NCBI GenBank assembly: GCA_949357655.1
Contig: CASHTG010000015.1
Location: forward strand, 2,480,001 to 2,544,000
Source: Parascedosporium putredinis
Taxonomy: Eukaryota > Ascomycota > Sordariomycetes > Microascales > Microascaceae
DNA length: 64,000 nt
Direction: 5' to 3'
Positions 1 through 12,292 of the stretch are shown piece by piece (position 1 is the stretch's first letter; each line of letters opens with the position of its first letter). The notes beneath the pieces were generated by a model. The model did not search any database, had not been told where the DNA came from, and saw only the letters and a program-made list of their open reading frames with translations. The position numbers and the translations under genes are program-made.

Positions 1-2045
1 TTGCCGCGGGGATCGTGCCGAGCGTGGAGGTGCCCGACCAGCCGTGGGTGACGCTGGAGAACGCCAAGGAGAGCCTGTGCAGCCTGTTCCTGCGCGAGTT
101 TGAAAAGGCGACGAGCGAGGGGGACAACGCCAAGGTCACTAGGTTCTTCAAGCTGTTTCCCCTGATTGGCAGGGGCGACGTGGGCTTGGACGTGTACGGG
201 CGCTACGTGTGCCAGGGCGTGGCCAGTTCCGCCAGGGCGACGCTCAAGACGGCGCCCGCAGGCCGCAAGGACGGCTACTTTTACGCCAACGCGCTGACCA
301 AGCTCTTTGAGCACATTGCGCAGATTGTCGAGGGCCACGGCAGCCTCGTCGAGAGGCACTACGGGGAGGGCAAGATGGTCAAGGTCGTGGAGAGGCTGCA
401 AATGGAGGCCGACGTCCAGGGCGGCATCATCCTCGACTCGTGGAGCGACGAGCGGAACGTGGAGCGCCGCATGACGGACGTCAAGAGTTACCCCTTTTCC
501 TTTCTCGTCCAGAGCTTCCTGCCGCAGCAGAGGGTGACGGGCACGGCGCGCGTCAACTCGCCGGCCTTGGGCGGCGGGTCCACGAATGTGCGCAACAGCG
601 AGGACGAGGGGGTGGACATGAAGGAGGTGGACGCTATCCTTAATGAGATATCGGTCATGCTGAGCCGGTGGTCCCTCTTTACGCGCTTCATCTCTGGGAA
701 ATGCAAGGTATGTTTTTTTGGGGCCTTTCTATGCTTTCTTTTGCCGCCGGACGCGCATGGTCGGCGGTTGACCTCACCAAGGAGCAAAATCTCTAACAAC
801 TCACATGCATAGGGGCCACCGGGAGCCGAGGAACGAGAGACGACCGTCCTACCCGACGTCATCACCAAGTCAAACTTGAGCAAAAGGTGGCATCAAAGTT
901 GATGAGCCCGTACAATGCCATGAGCTTGTTTTTCTTCCGCCGATCTGTTGAAAAAGCGTTCCAGCTAGACGAGTACCCGAGCGGGCTTTCGCTCAGCCTT
1001 ACCAAACCTATCGAAGCTAGCCCACCGTACATCATCCTCGCGGTTGACGACGTCGTCTTCATCGTCAACGCCGTGATCCAAAAGTCCCTCGCAACGAGCC
1101 AGAGGGAGGTGATCTCGTCCGTGGTCTCGACGATAGGGCGGGTCATGAGCGTGGACTTTATTGGCATGGTACAGCGCAAGATGCGCGACGAGTCGTACCC
1201 CGTGCGCTCGTGCAGGAGGCTACCCACCAGAAGACAAAATTGTATCCTTCATCGTGCTCATCAACAGCTTGGACATGGCGAACGAGTACCTCGAGCGCAT
1301 CATCCAGGTCAACCTCGGAGTGTCGTCGGAGCAGCCGAACGGGGTCGCTCCCAGCTCCGCTATCAGGGATGCGTTTCCCAACGACCGCGACGCAGGACTG
1401 GTGGCGGCGACGCTTTCCACCCTCCTAGTCGCGTTTACATCCAAGACCACGGAGCTCCTCAACGAGGGCCTCCAAGTACTGTTCCACAACGTGGTCAAGC
1501 TCCGCCTGAGACCCGTCATCTCGGACACATTCCGAGATATCGACTATTCGCTTACGGAGGAGGAGACGGCAGAGGCAGCCCAACTGCTAGACGAGGACGA
1601 GGCGTCGTTCCACGACTTGGTAGCGGGGCGCTTCGAGCGCGGATGGGACCAACTCATGCGGCCGATCTCGCGGCTCTTGACGGCCAAGACGTACGCCACG
1701 CTACTTGACACCACGGCGCGGAACCTCTCGCGGCAGCTGGAGAAGAGGCTATGGGGCTACGCGGGCCGGACGAGCGCGTTCGGGGCGGTGAGGATGGAGA
1801 GGGACTTTTCAGGCGTGGTGAGCGCCGTGGCCAAGGGCAACTACGCGACGAGGGAGGTGTTTGCCAGGGTCACCCAGATGCTCATGGTGGTAAACATGGA
1901 GGACGACGAGTGGGAGGAGGTCGTCCGAAGCAGCGACGCGGCGGCCAGAGGCGCGGGAGTCGGGGACGAGGAGGACAACGAGGATGGCATATTGTGGGTA
2001 TTGACAGAGGAAGAAAGGACGAGGGCGCGGGCACTGGTGAGGTAG
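1..2045 (+). CDS. COG4: Conserved oligomeric Golgi complex subunit 4, 3' part
   Basis: This is the C-terminal part of COG4, a lobe A subunit of the COG tether, which captures retrograde vesicles at the Golgi. The gene enters from the left edge in the frame beginning at base 3, so the start codon is outside the window. Family landmarks are SYPFSFLVQSFLP near base 490, the stretch around SKLMSPYNAM near 893 and PPEDKIVSFIVLINSLDMAN near 1225. A phase-0 intron lies at about 710-811 (gtatgt to tgcatag). The frame breaks in the A run at 882-885 and again between about 1197 and 1218, where two adjacent runs (C and G) look short. The stop is TAG at 2043-2045. The downstream neighbour QRI7 is convergent. 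Identification is by sequence pattern and is strong; the exact residues around the breaks are uncertain. Confidence 0.9.
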
Positions 2046-2437
2046 AAGTGGTAAACGAGGAAATCTTTGTGCCGCCCTGTTAAACCGGGAAGAAAGGTGA
2101 CAAAGTAAGGACGAGACATTCAAAACAAAATATGAGAGAAAAGGAGGAGAGAGTGTGGTTTAGAGTCAAGATGTCGGCAAATAGAATAACGATCGATTTA
2201 CGAAGCTGAGTATGCACTACAAAGAAGTATAGGATTCCTTGATATTTAATTCCAATTGAAGGAGAGAGAGAGGGAAGGTGAAGTGTTTATATCAACATGG
2301 TGTACATGTAGTGTTACAGTCTATATGCTTGGTTTGTCATGATACATGGAATAGTATACAGTGTAGTAGTAGTACATGGTAGAGCAAGGGTTCTGATTCT
2401 CACGCCGGGACCTGGGACACCGGCCTCATCCCGGCTT
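2046..2437. other. Convergent intergenic spacer COG4/QRI7
   Basis: This spacer holds the 3' ends of two convergent genes. It contains a short GA repeat at 2262-2272 and one TACATGTA palindrome at 2303-2310. I see no gene in it. Confidence 0.6.
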
Positions 2438-3845
2438 TCAACTGCCAAGGGGATTGTGAAGCCACCCTTCGGCACCAAGAATCCCGCCGTCCGGGGCAGT
2501 GGGGTCGACGGACCACTTTTTGAGCACGCGCACATCGAGGGAAGAGGCGTAGCCGGCGCGGTGCATCTCCCAGCCGGTCCAGGCGATCATGGCGGCGTTG
2601 TCGGTGCAGAGGTGGAGCGGGGGTGCGACGAGGGGAGATGGGGAAGCCGCGCGCATCGAGCATGGAGCGGAGGACGGTGGCGAGGAAGCGGTTGGAAGCG
2701 ACGCCGCCGGAGACGACGAGGGCGGAGGCGTGGCTGGCGAGGGAAGGGTCGGCGGCGAGGGCGAGGAGGACGCGGCCGGCGAGGTGCTCAAAGGCGAGGC
2801 GCATGACGTCGTAGGCAAGGGCGCGGCGGAGGGTAAGGGGCAGGTTGGGCCGGAGGGCGAGGACGGACTGGACGTGGCTCTGGAGGGCGGAGAACTCGTA
2901 GGCGAGGCGGCGGGAGGAGGCGAGCGGGGGTGGAGGGTCCAGCCGTGGGGGAGGTGTAGGGGCAATCTCGTCGGCGCGGCGGACGGGGGCCACGTAGGCG
3001 GCGAGGTCGCGGTCGGCGGTGGCGGGGGAAGGCAAAGGCCTCGAGGGCGCGGGCGTACATGACGTCGGGGCAGGCGGCGACGAGGTCGTCGGGGAGGATG
3101 AGGCGGGCGCACTTGTCGAGGGCGTCGCCGAGGGCGATGTTGGCGGAGTTGGCGAGGATGCGGTGGTCGGTGAGGGAGCGGGAGTGGACGAGCTGGGTGT
3201 GGCCGCCGGAGACGAGGAGGGTAAGGAAGGGGAAGGCGGGTGTCGGGCCGGGTTGGAGTTGAGCGGTGGGTGGGGAGTCGCGGTCGTCTGGACGGTTCGA
3301 GGTGGGGGATGTGAGGAGGCGTCGAGGGCGTCGACGAGGCGGGGGTTAGGGCGTGGGCCTGCATGTGGTTGACGGCGACGAGGGCACGCCCCATGCGACG
3401 GAGAGACCCTTGGCGAGGGCGAGGCCTTCGGCTAGGTTGGCGGACATGCCGGGCCCGCGCGTGACGGCGACGAGATCCGGGCGGGCTGTCACAGTGGTGG
3501 TGGTGGTGCGGAGGGCTTCGGAGACGAGCCCGGCGAGGGAGGATGCGTGGCCATCGAGGGCGGCGGGGGAAACACGCCGCGGAACTGGCGGTTGTCGGAG
3601 GTGAGCTTTGCGTTGAAGGGGAGCTGGGCGGCGCGGGTGGAGGGGTCGGTGGTAAGGATGGCGACGCAGGTGTCGTCGCACGAGGTCTCGATGCCGAGGG
3701 TCGTGAAGGGCCGGGCGGGCCGCCTTGCTGGCGTTGACGCGGTAGCGGTAGTGGCAGCGGCAGCAGTGGTCGCGATGACGGGGCGGATCCGAGCGAGGAC
3801 GGGGAGCGCGGCCAGGTGGCGCGTAGCCCACGAGGGTGGTGGCAT
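2438..3845 (-). CDS. QRI7: Mitochondrial tRNA N6-threonylcarbamoyladenosine transferase (Qri7/TsaD family)
   Basis: Qri7 makes the t6A37 modification on mitochondrial tRNAs reading ANN codons. The N-terminus is rich in Arg, Ala and Thr with few acidic residues, as expected for a mitochondrial presequence. It is followed by the TsaD ATP/metal motifs: LGIETSCDDTCVAIL near 3700, RGPGMSANLAEGLALAKGLS near 3430, NHMQAH near 3365 (metal ligands), VSGGVASN near 2690 and TDNAAMIAW near 2600. The stop is TCA at 2438-2440 on the plus strand. About 469 codons fits the family with a presequence. The gene is unusually GC-rich, and the reading frame changes several times (near 3545, 3400, between 3350 and 3050, and near 2630), always inside G/C runs. 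I treat it as one real, intronless gene with sequence errors. It is divergent from the NLR gene. Confidence 0.85.
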
Positions 3846-4796
3846 GGTGGGAGAAGAAGAAGAAGGGTGCGGGACTGGGTCTAGTGTTTGCGCCGGCGCT
3901 TCTCCGTCATCGCGATGGCGCTTAGTTCATGCAGGAAGCGGGTTTTGTTCTTTGTTGCTCGCTGTTCGCCTTTGGTTCGTCGTTGGAAAAAGAGACGACA
4001 GGGATTGGGTCGATGGAGCATTGAGATGGACCCAAAATAAAGAAGTTCGGCGCTAAAAGAAGCCTTCTTCAAGGGCAAACGTGGTTCCCTAGCGCACCCT
4101 GACACGTGCCTAGCCGCCCAACTTGAATTCAAGTTCAGACATCCATGAATGTTGATCGAGGGAATTAGACTCGGGCCCATCGATCAATCAATCCGTGTTC
4201 TGTCAATTCTCTATTATAAACCAACATGAAAGTCCTAAACTTCAATTTGGGTCGGTCGGAGCAAATGGAACGCCGAGTATCCAAAACTCGGCTTCATCCA
4301 CTTCAACGCAAAGACACAGTTGGCGAAGTATGGACAGGCGCATTCAGTCACACTTGGCCGATGTAAATGGAATAAATCGGCTCAGTCCATTCGTGTATAT
4401 CCACTTCGCCACGGGCGCTTTGGCACAGAAAGGGGACGGTTGGTCGCTTTCAGGCAAAACCAGCCAGCTACGCGCCCAGGCAAGCCTGCGGATTGGTCGC
4501 CCGCACTCTTCCGGCCCCCAACATGAATGATGCGTCTCGTTCAGTGGCGGTGTCGGGGAGCGACCCAGACTGTCGGGTTCAGGTTCGCCTCGAGAATCGG
4601 GTGGTTTCACCAAGGAAAACGGTGCGCTGTTGCAACTTGAGGTCGGGCAGTCGGGCGCATCTAAATAGAAGTCCTTCTCCTCCCCCTCTCCCTTACATCT
4701 GCTCACGATGTCTCGTGTCCCGTTACTGTGATTTCCTACGCTGTGCGTATCTTTGTAGACTCCTCGCCCTTACACAGTACCGAGATCGTTGCGCCT
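3846..4796. other. Divergent promoter region QRI7/NLR
   Basis: About 950 bp separate the divergent QRI7 and NLR starts. No conserved protein or RNA is visible. Several small open frames on both strands lack any family resemblance. An upstream in-frame ATG at 4728 could extend the NLR N-terminus by 23 codons. Confidence 0.5.
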
Positions 4797-7700
4797 ATGG
4801 ACTACGATATCCACGATGCCGGGAGCCGGTCTTCCTCCTTTCTCTTGGTAAGAGCATCGCGACCTTTGACTGGTCTCCCCACCACGTTCTACTTTCTCAC
4901 AGCGTTCAAGATGGCGGGGGCATCCGGGGAATCTCAGAGGCAGTTGTTCTTCACGAGATTATGAAGAGGCTTCAAAAAAGCTTGGCCTCGATGAGCTCCC
5001 GAAGCCCTGTGACCACTTTCACCTTATTGGGGGCACGAGTACTGGAGGGTACGAATCAAGACCCCAATAACCCCTTACCTTAGAACCTCGGTTCTTGAAG
5101 CTAAACTCGTGATAGTCTCATGGCCATCATGCTCGGCCGCCTACGTATGAACACGGAAGAAGTTATTGAGGAATACGAGCGGCTAGCCGAGAGGGTCTTC
5201 CACAAGAAAAACAGGCGGCTGGACTTTAGTTTTCGAGAGAGGGCACTTGAGGAATGCATCAAGGAGACTATCGAGCAGCGGGAGAAGGCCGCCCACTCCT
5301 CAGGTATGGGCAAGCCGCACGGTACACGGATGCTCGATATACACAACCACAGCGATAAAGGCCTCACGTTTGTAGTGGCGATGCAAAGGGGAGGCGATGA
5401 GGATACGCCGGTACTGTTCCGTACCTATAGGAGCCACGAGAAGCCCATGGATTGCGAGATTTGGGAGGCCGCCAGAGCCACCAGTGCCGCACCCATGATC
5501 TTCAAGCCCGCAAGTGTACGAATCGACAACGAGACGAGAAGCTACATAGACGCTGCCGTAAAGTGGAACAACCCGTCAAAGATTGTGCTCAACGAGGCTA
5601 AAACCCACTTTGGCGGCGATCGGAGCCTCGGCTGCCTTCTCAGCCTTGGTACCGGACTGAGGCCTCACGCTCTAGATCCCAACGCCAAGAAGAGCCGATG
5701 GCTTAGCTATAATGTTGGCGAGCTCAAGCGGATGATGACGGATTTTCTCACTGACCCCGAAGAAGCCCACCTAGAACTAGCCGCCCGACTCAGCGATTGC
5801 CCTGATACCTACTTTCGCCTCAGCCTCCCCATATTGCCAGAGCTTGGGCGGGTGAGAATTCACGAGTATAAAAGATGTCTGCGCTCAAAGAGGAGACTAA
5901 AAATTACTTGAAAAATCCCAATGTCTCCGATGCTGTTGACAAGATCGTCGCCATCTTAGAACGGAAGTATAGGCCGAAGCCTATTACACTTCGAGATGCA
6001 TGTAAGCGTTGCCCCATGAAAATGGTTCGACTCCTTTTCTTCCCTTTTTTCTGCTTCTTTATTTCATTAAATCCAGTCCTGACCTTTCACAGGCCACGTC
6101 ATTGATCCATCATCAGCCTTGCAAGCGACTAGTCACCTGGGCTGGTTGAAGGATACAAAACCGTCGGCCCGCTACTTTACCGGTCGTCAAGATATTCTTC
6201 AGCGCATGGACGAATTCCTTCATGAGCGAGATCCTGCCTCTTCGCCCCGAAGAGAGGTGTGGCTTCATGGTATCGGAGGCGTGGGCAAGACTCAGATTGC
6301 TCACCGCTTCGCCGACCAGTTTGGTGACCGGTAAGGACCATCTCATAGAATATTGATTGATATAATTCGTCGTTACTACTGTGTATCTAACCCAATCCTT
6401 CAGCTTCGCACCATATATCTTCCGAGTTGATGCCTCGGCTAGAACAACAATCCTACATAGTATACAGGGAATGGCTAGCCAAATCTACCCGGGCCAAACG
6501 GAGCCGGTAAATCCCCAGGTTATCATCTCCTGGCTGCAAAACACGGACAGCAGCTGGCTGATGGTCGTGGATAACTACGACAGTGGAGATATAAACATTA
6601 GCCGATATCTACCCAACTCCCAAAAGGGCAACATCATTTTCACGAGTCGACAGAGCTATATGCTTCCACGAACAGGCCAATGCTTCATAGAGATACATGT
6701 TGAAGAAATGGCAGTGAAGGACTCGGTAGAACTGTTACGGCGGACTGCGGACCTCGGTCTCGATGCAGAAGACACAATACTGGAGGCGGAGAAACTCGTA
6801 CAAGACCTCGGATGCCTACCGTTAGCAATAGACCAAGCCGGCTCATACATTGGTAGCTATGGGTGTACCGTCCAAGAGTACCGAAAGACGTTGAAGAAGC
6901 GACTAAAAGATGTTCGTTACCAAGACGCCGTCTCTGAAAAGGGCGTCTATGCCTCATTCGACCTCGCGTTCGACCACTTCCGCCACGAATCCCAGCACAG
7001 CTCCACGTCCGCGTCCGACTATCAATGCGCACTTCAGGCCCTTCACACCTTCTGTTTCTACCAAAATGATGACCTATTCCTGGAAATCCTCCCTATTACT
7101 GTTATGCATCTGCACCAGCGCGGGCGATTCGAGGAGATTACGCCAGCGCTCCATTTCAACCTCTTAGGACCATCGGAGACTACATCACCCCATAAAGAGC
7201 CTGCAGCTTTGGCTTCCTTCCTAGGCATGCGCGAGGATGGCACTTTTGACCCTTGGTTTTTGATGCGAGGAATGGGAGTCCTCCTAAGATTCTCCCTAAT
7301 ACGACACCATCCAGAACGAGGTCTTCTTCACTTCTCCATGCACAAATTGGTCCACTCCTGGATTAGGGATCGGATGACTGACAATACCTTCGAAGTCTTC
7401 CACAAAACAGCCCGAAACATCCTATTCGCTTCCATTTTCAGTCCTATAAACCCGAGCCAGGAGAGATTATACCCGCGCCTTCTCCCGCATATGAAAGAAG
7501 TGTTAGCCCACAACGCAAAGGGGGTCAAATACGAGGATGACACCAACTTCTTCCACAAAACAGAGATGGACAGAAAATATGCCGCCGCCCTTAGCCAATC
7601 AAATCAGCTAGAAGATTCCATAGGCGCCCTTCGCACAATCCTTGAGGAGCGTAATCGTGAGTTAGGAAGGGACGATCCACTGGCTCTCGAAGTTATGCTC

Positions 7701-8615
7701 GGGCTTGGGAAACAGTATAGGGCTTTGGGCAGATGGGACAGTGCATCAGACATGTTTCTTCAGGTTATGGAGAGACTGGATCTGTGTCCCGATCGGCTCT
7801 GGGCAAGCGGGGCTCACAACCGTGTCTGCCTCGAACTGGCTATACTCTATCTCATCGATTTGGCTTTCCCTATAGCAGAGGAGCTAGCAAACATGGTCAT
7901 TTCTAGGGTGTCGAGGGGATGGGAACCCAAGCGCAGCTGCTTCTAGCTAAGCAAAGGCTCTCTCTCGTTTACCAATACCAGTTGAAGTGGGAAGCTGCCG
8001 AGCTTGTTGCGATAGAGGTATATGAGGGTCAAATGAGCCGTAACCCCAAGGGTATAGTAGCGCTCCGAGCTCTACGAGAGCTTTCTTTCATCAGAACGCA
8101 ACTGGAAGGCAGACGATCGGTGGAGAGAGACCTGACTTTGGTGCTAGAACGGTTGGAAACTGCGTACGGGCACGCTCATCTAGAGACCCTCTTCGCCCGG
8201 GCCGACCTAGGATGGGCCCTCTTCAAGAATAACAAGCTCAGAGAGGCCAGTGAGATGCTAGAAAAAGTGCTACCCATGGCGAAAGCAAGCTTAGGGCCGA
8301 AAAACCGTACACCTTGGCCATCCTTTTCCGGCTTGGACGGGTCAAGGCAGAGCTAGGTGAAACCTTCGAGGCGGCTTCGTTGCTTGAGGAGTGTTACCAC
8401 GGACGCAGCGAGGTCTTGATGGATCATCACCCAGCAGCAATAGGAACGGGGTTTGGCTCGTGTCCGTTCTCGAAGAGAAGGGAAGGAAGTTAGAGAGGGG
8501 CCGAACAGAAACCCAATTCCCCAAAACGTCCGCAGAAGGGGATGCTTGGGAAACAAATGTCGGTCTCGTCAACCGGCCGTACGCAGAGCTGCCGTTTATT
8601 TTCACATTAGAATGA
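4797..8615 (+). CDS. Patatin/NB-ARC/TPR NLR receptor, PLP-1-like
   Basis: This is a fungal STAND/NLR protein of about 1,176 residues once frame breaks are allowed for. An N-terminal patatin-like phospholipase carries the oxyanion motif DGGGIRG (about residue 18), the nucleophile motif GTSTGG (about 58) and the second catalytic Asp in YIDAAVKWNNP (about 205). The NB-ARC has a P-loop GIGGVGKT (about 415), Walker B LMVVDNY, a GLPL-like LGCLPLAID and an MHD-like MHKLVHSW. C-terminal TPR-type helices run from about 820. Four introns lie at 4848-4910, 5049-5115, 6002-6092 and 6331-6403. The frame breaks at runs 4821-4823, 4974-4979, 5870-5873, 7915-7918, 8300-8304 and 8448-8451. One missing base at each makes every exon phase fit. 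The C-terminal end (8615) and the exact start (4797 or 4728) are the least certain parts. The domain order is that of Neurospora PLP-1, and a SEC9 gene lies 3.7 kb away. Confidence 0.85.
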
Positions 8616-8781
8616 CGCGACGCGCGTTAGACACTATATCAAAGGGAATATATAGTAGGAAAATGTACAATGTTTTACATTGAATGAGAGATCTAGCATA
8701 ATGTGACAGACAAGATAGCAAACGACAGGTCCTGATTTCTTAAGCGCGGACCAGACAGCATCAGCCCGTGGCCGATTAGGT

Positions 8782-9303
8782 TCAGTTTTGACCAGAACCC
8801 TCATCCCCCTTTCCCTCACGTATCGTCTGCATCAGCTCGTAAAGCTGCTGCATTTGTTCATCTAATGTTGGAATTAGTTAGCAGTCCTCAATCTTAAAGT
8901 ACGACGCTGGGCGCTTCCTAAATGTTTACCTGTCATCTTATCCATCAAGCCAGCATCCAGCCTCTCGCCCTTCCACGAATTCCCTTCAATCTTTTGAGCG
9001 TACAGCTGCCATTCAGTCAAGAAGGTGATCTAGATCCGTCGTCGTTAGGGCCGCTAGCCGCGAGAATAAGCTCGGAGTAAACTCACGACATGAGACGGAT
9101 TCTCTGCATCTCTGTGTGCGCGAAACTCCGCTTTTATATACTCATCCCCAAGGAGCCTCATATCCTTGGGGAGGTAAACTCTGTGCGCACGTAAGAGCCG
9201 TCGATACAGCTGAAGGGGGAAGCAGCGCCCTGAGCGCCGGCTGGAGCCCGTTCCCATTCAAGGGCGCCGTTGATATCCTCCGGATAGCCTGAATGTGCCT
9301 CAT
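8782..9303 (-). CDS. SDHAF3: Succinate dehydrogenase assembly factor 3 (ACN9 family, LYR-type)
   Basis: This small mitochondrial matrix factor helps mature the iron-sulphur subunit of succinate dehydrogenase. The diagnostic core is LYRRLLRAHRVYLPKDMRLL followed by GDEYIKAEFRAHRDAENPSHV in exon 1. Exon 2 gives FLTEWQLYAQKIEG and exon 3 ends with EQMQQLYELMQTIREGKGDE. Introns lie at 9030-9086 and 8862-8929, both with GT-AG ends and matching phases. The start ATG is at 9301-9303 and the stop at 8782-8784. One frame break falls in the C run at 9215-9219 (two bases short would give the usual LLPPL before the LYR motif). The predicted length is about 132 residues, normal for the family. The gene is convergent with the NLR (166 bp between them) and co-oriented with the helicase upstream. 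Confidence 0.9.
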
Positions 9304-9585
9304 TGTCGGTATATCCGGGCGAGTAAAGTGATGGCCTCTCAGTTATGCAGAAAATCCTCTCGCCTTATTTGAAGGCTTTAGAATCTAGCTTGATCTAATG
9401 GATTGATGGATGTATTGGTCTTCAGTTTCTGGGGTTAGTTTTTGGGGTACCTCGGTAGTCTCAACACAAGGCATTGGAATGGGTCATTGATCGATTATTA
9501 TTATTGCAAACATGGACCACCCCAACCAGAGCTGCGTACAGTGAGAGGTTTAGATACACTGTATATATAGATCTATTTCCTGATA

Positions 9586-11903
9586 TTATGAGAGCATCGA
9601 GGCCCCATTTCCTTCAAGCTCCTCCACTATCCATGGCGCTTCGATTGCGCTTACTTTCTTTGCATAGCTCTTTTGTGTGAAGACGTGCTCTAAAAATAGT
9701 ATGGCCTCCCGCTTGACCCCGTGGAGCACACTCGACGGGTGAATGGTAACTGTATGCTTGCCTTGGATCGTGACATAGCTCCCATCAGGATGTAATAATG
9801 CTGTTTTCGAGATGAAGCCTCTCATGAAGCACTTCAGCAGGCCCTCTGCTCGGTCGGGCGGGAGTGGAGTGAACGGTTGAGGATCTGGAGGCGGGGCCTC
9901 CGACAACAACTTTTCTTTAAGACAGAGGCCACGCAGCTGCCTCCGAATGTTGACTGCCATGCGCATGTTACGAATATTGATGCGGCGTTTCTTACACCAC
10001 TGCACACGGTCGGCGTGTTCTGCAGTGTATTGTTGCATGGTATTTAGATAGGTGATGATATCTCCTTCCCGACGGTAAAGCTCCTTGCGAGTCTCTTCAA
10101 CCTGCTCTTGATCCTCCTCTGAGAGAAGACGAAAAAAATGTCGTCACCAGACGTGATGCAGGAAATTACATCGATTGCCTCAAGTACGCAATCAAATTGA
10201 GGCTCGGCCGCGGCTAGTAATACGGCTCCAAAAGATGCGGATATTGGGAAACGTGCAAGTCGTCTGCCAGTTTCGGTAATCTCTCCGTTGTCCGTGATAG
10301 CTCGAAGGGAGTGTAAATGGCTCAGGGCCTTGAGAATAGCGTCGCTATCAGGCCTGTCCATCAGGGGAAAGCCCTCAACGTCGTTTATTCCGCACGCTTT
10401 CATAGTGAGAATCGCTCCGAGCACGTCGTTCCGCAAAATCTCGGGGAGCTCTCTTTCTGCGAGGGAGTCATAACCCTCCTGGGTATATAACCTAATGCAT
10501 TTCCCTGGGCCCTCTCTACCCGCTCTTCCGGACCTTTGGATCGCAGATGACCTAGATATCGGCTTTGCAAGAAGAGACTCCAATCCTAGACGGGAGCGAA
10601 ATTGTTTGATTTTTGCCTTTCCGCAGTCCACAACATAGCGCACACCGGGAACGGTGACGGAGGTCTCAGCTATGTTAGTTGCGAGAACAATTTTCCTCGT
10701 GAACGGCTCCTTCACAGGTTGAAAAGCAGCGTGCTGCGCCTCTATGGAAAGCTGGCCGAATAGGGGCAAGACCTTGACTTTGGGTACGTTCGATGCCAAG
10801 GTGGCCGCATAATCTTCGATCAACCGCTGAGCTGATTCGATCTCCTCTTGACCAGTGAGAAATGCAAGAATATCACCAGGAAGCGGCTCCTCGGTGTGGA
10901 GCTTGAATATGGCTCGTACGAGGCCATCCTGCAGATCAGGAACCGGCTTTGGTGAGTGAAAGATGTTGACGGGATATTGTCTACCTTCAATGTGAAGGAC
11001 TTCGACCGACACGGCTTCGGTAGTGTTTGTAGCAGGCGTTACGCCTTCCCCAGCTGCTGATACCGGGGCGAAGAAGGCTTGGATACCCTCGACATGGGCC
11101 GTAGCGCTCATGACGACGATCTTCAAAGGAACCCCCGCGGCCACCAAGGTCGCTGTGCTGGATTTTTTGAGGAACCCAGACAAGAGGTCAACATCGATAC
11201 TTCTCTCGTGAATTTCGTCAACCACTATGGCGCTATACTGACGTAAGAAGGGGTCACGGAGGAGTTCCTGAAGAAGCATTCCCTCCGTGAGGAACTTGAT
11301 CTTTGTTCCCTTCGGGACATTGTGATCAAAGCGGACCGAATAACCGACAAGCCCATGAGCTGACTTCTCTAGGGAGCATCCAGTTTCTTGAGATACACGG
11401 TGGGCGAGAGTTGTTGCTGCGACCCGGCGAGGCTGAGTTACGGCAATCATGCCACCCACATCGACCTGCCGTTGTGTACCATCTCCAAGTTTGACCGTCT
11501 TGGTCTGCTTGCGGCACCAAGGCTCACGAAAGAGAAACTGGGGCGTTTGGGTACTTTTTCCTGAGCCGGTTTCTCCCACAATGACGAGCATATTATTGCG
11601 CCGTAATGCAGTTTGAATCTGGGACCGGTAAGCCCAGATAGGAAGTTCTTTTCTGACCTTTAAAAGATTGGGATCATCGAGCCACTTTTCCTGACGGGCG
11701 ATCGCATCTTTACGGGGCCGGTCTTTGCTGTTTCCCCGTCGCTTCGATTGAGCCTCTAAGTTTCCGTTATCTTGAAGGGATTGTGTAGACTGGGGGTTTA
11801 CTTCAGTTCTCTGCCCGATCCCTTCATTGGGGCCCAAGGCTTGTGTTCTTCTTCTCTTCGATGCCCTTGGGATTTCCGTCATGGTGTCCAGTCGCGCAGA
11901 CAC
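9586..11903 (-). CDS. DHR2: DEAH-box RNA helicase, Dhr2 type (18S rRNA maturation)
   Basis: This is an intronless superfamily 2 helicase of about 772 residues. In yeast Dhr2 acts in the nucleolus on pre-18S rRNA. After a basic N-terminus come motif I GETGSGKST (about residue 112), motif Ia TQPRRVAA, motif II DEIH in VVDEIHERSIDVDLL, motif III MSATAHVEG, FLTGQEEIE, motif V TNIAETSVTVPG and motif VI QRSGRAGREGPG. Winged-helix, ratchet-like and OB-fold regions follow (LHPDGSYVTIQGKHTVTIHP near the end). The frame breaks once, in a seven-A run (plus strand) at 10132-10138. One extra base joins the two parts exactly. DHX33 is the closest animal relative by pattern, so a Dhr2 versus general DHX33 call would need a tree. 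It sits between SDHAF3 and SEC9, all three on the minus strand. Confidence 0.88.
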
Positions 11904-12292
11904 AAGTAGTAGGCGTTAAGGTGCTGGTCAAGGTTCATACAAAAACCCCCAAAAGGAAAAAAAAAAACCTTCCCCCAGCTCGACGAGGATATTGCACAGT
12001 GCGAATTTCAAATTTCTTTGAGTTCCAAATTCTTCAACGCAGGAGAGCTGCCGAATCGAACGTCAACGTGATACTGATTACCTCCATTGTTTCCTCTATT
12101 CTGAACGGAGAGAGAACGAAAGTACTCATCACTCTCACCGACGATTAGACATTCATAAATCACACGAGACAAAGACTATGTGGCCGTGTGAACTAGACTG
12201 GCGAACCAATAACAATAATAAATGTGAGGATATATTCGTTCGTCAAGGCACGAAGCAAAGAAATCAGAAGCTGTCTGCTAGCCTCGAGAAAT
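11904..12292. other. Spacer between SEC9 3' end and DHR2 start
   Basis: This 389-bp interval holds the DHR2 promoter and the SEC9 3' region, both on the minus strand. It contains a ten-base A run near 11958-11967. No gene is seen. Confidence 0.5.

Noticed and set aside
1202..1215. A gt...ag stretch in COG4 that could look like a 14-nt intron
   Set aside because: It is far too short for splicing and does not restore the needed frame. Two short homopolymers explain the break better.
2589..4056. Long plus-strand frames opposite QRI7 (Gly/Ala/Glu-rich and others)
   Set aside because: They are antisense shadows of a very GC-rich gene whose minus strand carries the TsaD motifs.
4848..4902. Alternative NLR intron ending at the CACAG just before 4903
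   Set aside because: That acceptor does not continue the patatin frame. The next AG at 4909-4910 gives the expected LLSLDGGGIRG.
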